Below, in pieces: positions 60,890 to 64,000 of a stretch of DNA of 64,000 nt (within the stretch, counting starts at the first letter, position 1; each line of letters begins with the position of its first letter). The position numbers and the translations under genes were made by a program. The stretch is from Lepidodermella squamata (Eukaryota; Gastrotricha). Below the pieces are notes generated by a model, which worked only from the letters and a program-made list of their open reading frames with translations, ran no database searches and had not been told where the DNA came from. Location: positions 1,612,001 through 1,676,000 of the forward strand of contig JBLDXI010000011.1 of NCBI GenBank assembly GCA_047495785.1. Reading direction: 5' to 3'.

Positions 60890-62122
60890 TCACCTGATGA
60901 AGGCACTAGGCGGTGGAAATTCATCTATTCTGGGGGAAAAGAAACCGACTGCTACTCGTGAGAAAATGGCTGTCACTGCAGTGAAGCGAATCGCTATCGA
61001 CGACGGTGTTCCCACCAAATTGATCAAACTGGATGCTCTAAGTGCTTGGTCCAACCCGTTCACGAATGCGATGAAGCCCAGCGAGAGTTTTTTGACGCGG
61101 GTATTTTGAACGGGCAACCGTACCCGAAACAGTGGAAAACCGCCTTCCGGTTCTTCAAACCGGTCTTCAAGCAGGGAGACTCGAATGACCCGAACAACTA
61201 CCGACCGATATCATTGCAACCTTGCAACGTTGCAGAAGTTTTCTCGAAGATTCTGGATGTTCGGTTGAGAGAATGGCTCAGTCTGTTTTCGAAATTGCAA
61301 AAATGCCAATTCGGATTCCAGGAGGGCTGCTCAACATTAAGCGCGGTAATGGTCCTGAACGCTGTTATGGCCTATTGGCACGAGCGTCACCCACGTGTAT
61401 ATGCAACTTTTGTCGACTTTACCTCGGCGTTCGATAAGATCAACCGCAACCCTTTGTCCAAGAAGCTCGATCGACGCGGCGTGCCGCTTCAATTCGTTGC
61501 TTCAATGTATGATGACACAAAAGCGGCTGTATCAGTGGGCGATCTCGGCTACCTTCGATTTTGTTTTGCTGTTGTTTTGCGTCTACATTGACGACATATA
61601 GGAAGCGCTGTGACATATAGTGCATATAGGCAGGCGTAGCTGGTTTGCCTCTCGGCATCGAGAGCGTGAGGTATTCTGTTCGCAGACGATGTGGCCATAC
61701 TGTCGGCCCATGGACACAAAATGGAGGGCTATTTGTATCGACTGCTAAATTACGAAACGGACAACAGACGGAAAACAAAGCACGTCATTTTCGGCGAACA
61801 AGAAGCTGAACCGAAACCGCCTTGGCGACGTCGAGCTGGAAAAGGTCAGTATTTTTAAATTCTCCGAAGATCTTTCCTTCAACGAGGCTATTGCCAAAGT
61901 AGACTGAAACTGCTGAGGCTTACCGGGCTCTTGCCAAGCTTATTTGGAAAATTTACGAGTTGCTGATTGCAAGTCTCAGACTACTGTATAATGGGGTCGT
62001 ACTGGCGGCTGGTCTTTACGCGCGGAGTTATGGGGCCTTGAGGCAATCAGCTATTCCGCCTATGCATTGCAGGGTGATCAAGAGAGCTCACCGACTGCCT
62101 ACATCTACCTGCCAAAGGTTGC

Positions 62123-62157
<35 letters not shown>

Positions 62158-62795
62158 ATGGTTGCCTGGCACGAATACGGAGAGAAAAAACTACGCGATT
62201 AGATTCTAGATTTCTATTTTCGAATGAGAGACGAATGGGAGAGACGATAGTCTGTTGCGAACAGCATACCTGACACAGCTGATGTCAATGTCACGAAGAA
62301 TGTACAACAAGGTACTTCGAGCGGAGTTGAAGTTAGGAAACATCGGACCAACCGGCCTGACGAAACCTGGTATTAACGCGGCCGCCGCGAAGGCTGTTTT
62401 CAGAAACATGTACACGGCAATCGCAAGAAAGGAGAACGAAGAGAACAAAGGCTCACAGTTGTGGCCGATTATCGCGCGAGGCTTCTCACGCCGAACGGTA
62501 TCTGTACGATTTGGGCCCGAAATTAGGCAGAATACTGTTACGTATAAGAACTGACTCGACTTTTGGTGTAAGTGTTTATGTGAACTAGCGGAGGGAAGAG
62601 AGGGTCATCTGCAAATGGTGCGGTGCTCCAGGCATCGAGCCTACGAATTGGCTGCTGCTTCAACATGCGATGTGCGAGTGCCCGAGAAACGAGGCAAAAT
62701 GGACGAAAGCCGATAGGGACCGGCTACTGTTCGGGCGTCCAATTCTGTACACAGGGCCAGCTACCTTGGAGAAAATCAATATTGCCTAGATATTA
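60890..62795 (+). mobile_element. LINE with reverse transcriptase and C-terminal zinc knuckle, decayed
   Basis: Frame 61046-61591 carries RT blocks: NDPNNYRPISLQPC, KCQFGFQEGCSTLSAV and VYATFVDFTSAFDKI (the catalytic block A Asp). The YxDD box region is not intact; a CVYIDDI-like reading appears near 61580 in another frame. Later frames show the post-RT part (LLYNGVVLAAGLYARSYGALR, about 61980-62055). At about 62605-62795 a CCHC knuckle CKWCGAPG...LQHAMC is followed by an end at TAG near 62790. A (GA)n run (62126-62156) and frameshifts show the copy is dead. The 47-kb fragment belongs to a related LINE. Confidence 0.75.
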
Positions 62796-62983
62796 TTTTA
62801 TTAGATCCGTCGTGTATTTTTCTAATTAATTTATTTATATTTCTAATTCTACTCCTTTGTGCCTTTTGGCCCGTGTAAAACATCGCTACAGCGGTGACTC
62901 AGGTGCTGAACTCTCAACTGATGCCCAAGCATATCGCCGGGCAACTGGCGACTGGGCTCATAAATCCATCCATCCATTTCTTT

Positions 62984-63043
62984 CCTCTTTCGTGCGCTTG
63001 ATTGATGTTTTTGTGTCAGGCAAGTTCTTACGTAGCACTTGGA
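62984..63043 (+). repeat. 60-bp repeat shared with 37014-37077
   Basis: The sequence around TTCGTGCGCTTGATTGATG and GGCAAGTTCTTACGTAGCAC is almost identical at both places, each about 120-200 bp past a LINE coding end. It is probably part of a LINE 3' region or a small SINE-like repeat. Confidence 0.6.
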
Positions 63044-63069
63044 AAACGCAAGCATGTGGAATGTAGAAC

Positions 63070-63590
63070 TGAATAGTTAAGTTCAGTTCTGTTCCTAATC
63101 CATCGTTTTCAGTTTTCAGTTTTATTCCGTTTTTCTAACTTTGCTGATTCAAGTTGTTTGGTTGCTTCAGGTGTTTACGACATTTTGTGGCTGTGATTTC
63201 ATTCTCGGACATTTTAATATTAAAGCACCTGCCACAATAGTAATTTGAAACATCTTCAATCGTAGATTCGTGCTGTGCCTGCGCCTTTTTCTTACCTTCA
63301 AAATTGTACATTTTCGTTCGTTTCATCTGGAAAAAAGGACAAAATAAAAAGCTTTTCGTTTTCGTTTTCGTAGATAGCAATTCTGCCAAAGCAATTCTGC
63401 CAATGCAATTCTGCCTGTTTCATTCTTGGACATCATCATAATATTGAAGCACCAGCCACTGTAGTCATTTCAAACATCTTCAATCGTAGCTAGCGATTCT
63501 GTCGAAAGAAGGAGCTCGCATCCGTGAAAACATTAAAAATTACGCTGGATGCTGTGGGTATTGAGTATCTTTTGTTGGTTAATAAGTTCC
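63070..63590. repeat. Non-coding region with a diverged tandem duplication
   Basis: Blocks 63199-63270 and 63420-63492 repeat one another (CATTCT[C/T]GGACAT..., AAACATCTTCAATCGTAG). No gene is supported. Confidence 0.5.
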
Positions 63591-63621
63591 GATATATTCA
63601 TAGATATACAGTTAATTAAAA

Positions 63622-64000
63622 ATGATTCTAGGAAACTTGCGCCTACTATCACTGGCGACCAAACGATTTCGTGTCGACCGTCGTCATGCTCTTCTAACGC
63701 CAAAGCTTAATACGACTCACAACTCATTCGTCATTTTCCGACGTTCCTTGTCAGCCGCGCCATCCAATAATGCCTGGCTTGACTTTGTTAAACGTATCAC
63801 AATCGGCCAACTTGCCGGTACTGCTGTCGTGCTTGTTATTGGTAGTATCCCACTTAACTACGCCTATGTTGGATATAAGAATGCGGAAGCGATGAAACGT
63901 CGTTTAGAACAAGGCTGTGGCGCATATTTAGACACGGACAACCGAGTTTTCATTGATCGTCCAGAGTTGGAGAAGGATTTACAACACTTGATAACGCCAT
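63622..64000 (+). CDS. P-loop ATPase of a glomeromycete-like family, intact 5' part, runs off the window
   Basis: From the ATG at 63622 the frame is open to the window edge (126 codons). It encodes a basic, Arg-rich leader (LATKRFRVDRRHALL) that could target mitochondria. A hydrophobic segment follows (QLAGTAVVLVIGSIPLNYAY), then a charged region (NAEAMKRRLEQGCGAYLDTDNRVFIDRPELEKDL). It is nearly identical to 42335-42745, including about 30 bp before the ATG, but lacks that copy's 6-nt insertion and both stop codons. The Walker A half must lie beyond the window. By comparison with the other copies the full protein is a membrane-anchored AAA-like ATPase. Function in the host is unknown. Confidence 0.7.
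   Translation, partial: MILGNLRLLSLATKRFRVDRRHALLTPKLNTTHNSFVIFRRSLSAAPSNNAWLDFVKRITIGQLAGTAVVLVIGSIPLNYAYVGYKNAEAMKRRLEQGCGAYLDTDNRVFIDRPELEKDLQHLITP

Noticed and set aside
1-64000. tRNA and rRNA genes
   Set aside because: No A-box/B-box pair with a cloverleaf and no rRNA-like conserved sequence was recognised by eye; a tRNA scan would be needed to exclude a diverged one.

Overview
This is animal nuclear DNA. The genes are split by AT-rich introns with clear GT...AG borders, many with TTTTCAG/TTTCTAG-type acceptors. The domain content (NIDO-AMOP-VWD-sushi receptor, CUB/LDLa receptor, C2H2 finger protein) is metazoan. Short introns, very tight gene spacing, and a 3' splice site just upstream of a downstream ATG in a two-gene tandem point to an ecdysozoan with spliced-leader trans-splicing. 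A nematode is my first guess and a tardigrade the main alternative. Nothing in the window names the species.

Left part (1-26 kb), conserved single-copy-looking genes: an acidic unknown protein (103-806); a CUB-like/LDL-A single-pass receptor with a PPSY tail (1343-8895), whose 4.4-kb second intron holds an antisense tandem array of small coiled-coil gene units (about 4.75-7.4 kb); an 8.3-kb gene desert rich in GCGCGC, ATT runs and T-box-like/GGTGACC motifs (8.9-17.2 kb); a seven-exon mesh/SUSD2-type receptor (17205-22571); a small type I membrane protein (24329-24913); and a five-finger C2H2 protein on the minus strand (25288-26253).

Middle (28-34.2 kb): three paralogous multi-pass membrane proteins sharing one intron position and a CxCxCWD motif. 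Two of them (minus strand) are only 51 bp apart and look operonic. The intron of one contains a complete-looking 2,066-bp Mutator-like transposon with 161-bp terminal inverted repeats and a 10-bp target duplication.

Right part (35-64 kb), repeat-dominated: three copies of a P-loop ATPase gene resembling a family abundant in glomeromycete fungi (two broken, one intact up to the window edge); several LINE fragments; a decayed second transposase; a 1-kb palindromic element with interstitial TTAGGG-type repeats; a 4-kb nested palindrome disrupted by two later insertions; a 624-bp TIR element inserted in a LINE; an 820-bp unclassified repeat in four copies; and a 5'-truncated Ty3/gypsy-like element with downstream ORFs and a candidate LTR.

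Three unrelated single-pass receptors in the first 25 kb all end in a PSY-type cytoplasmic motif, suggesting shared WW-domain (Nedd4-type) control. This is inference.
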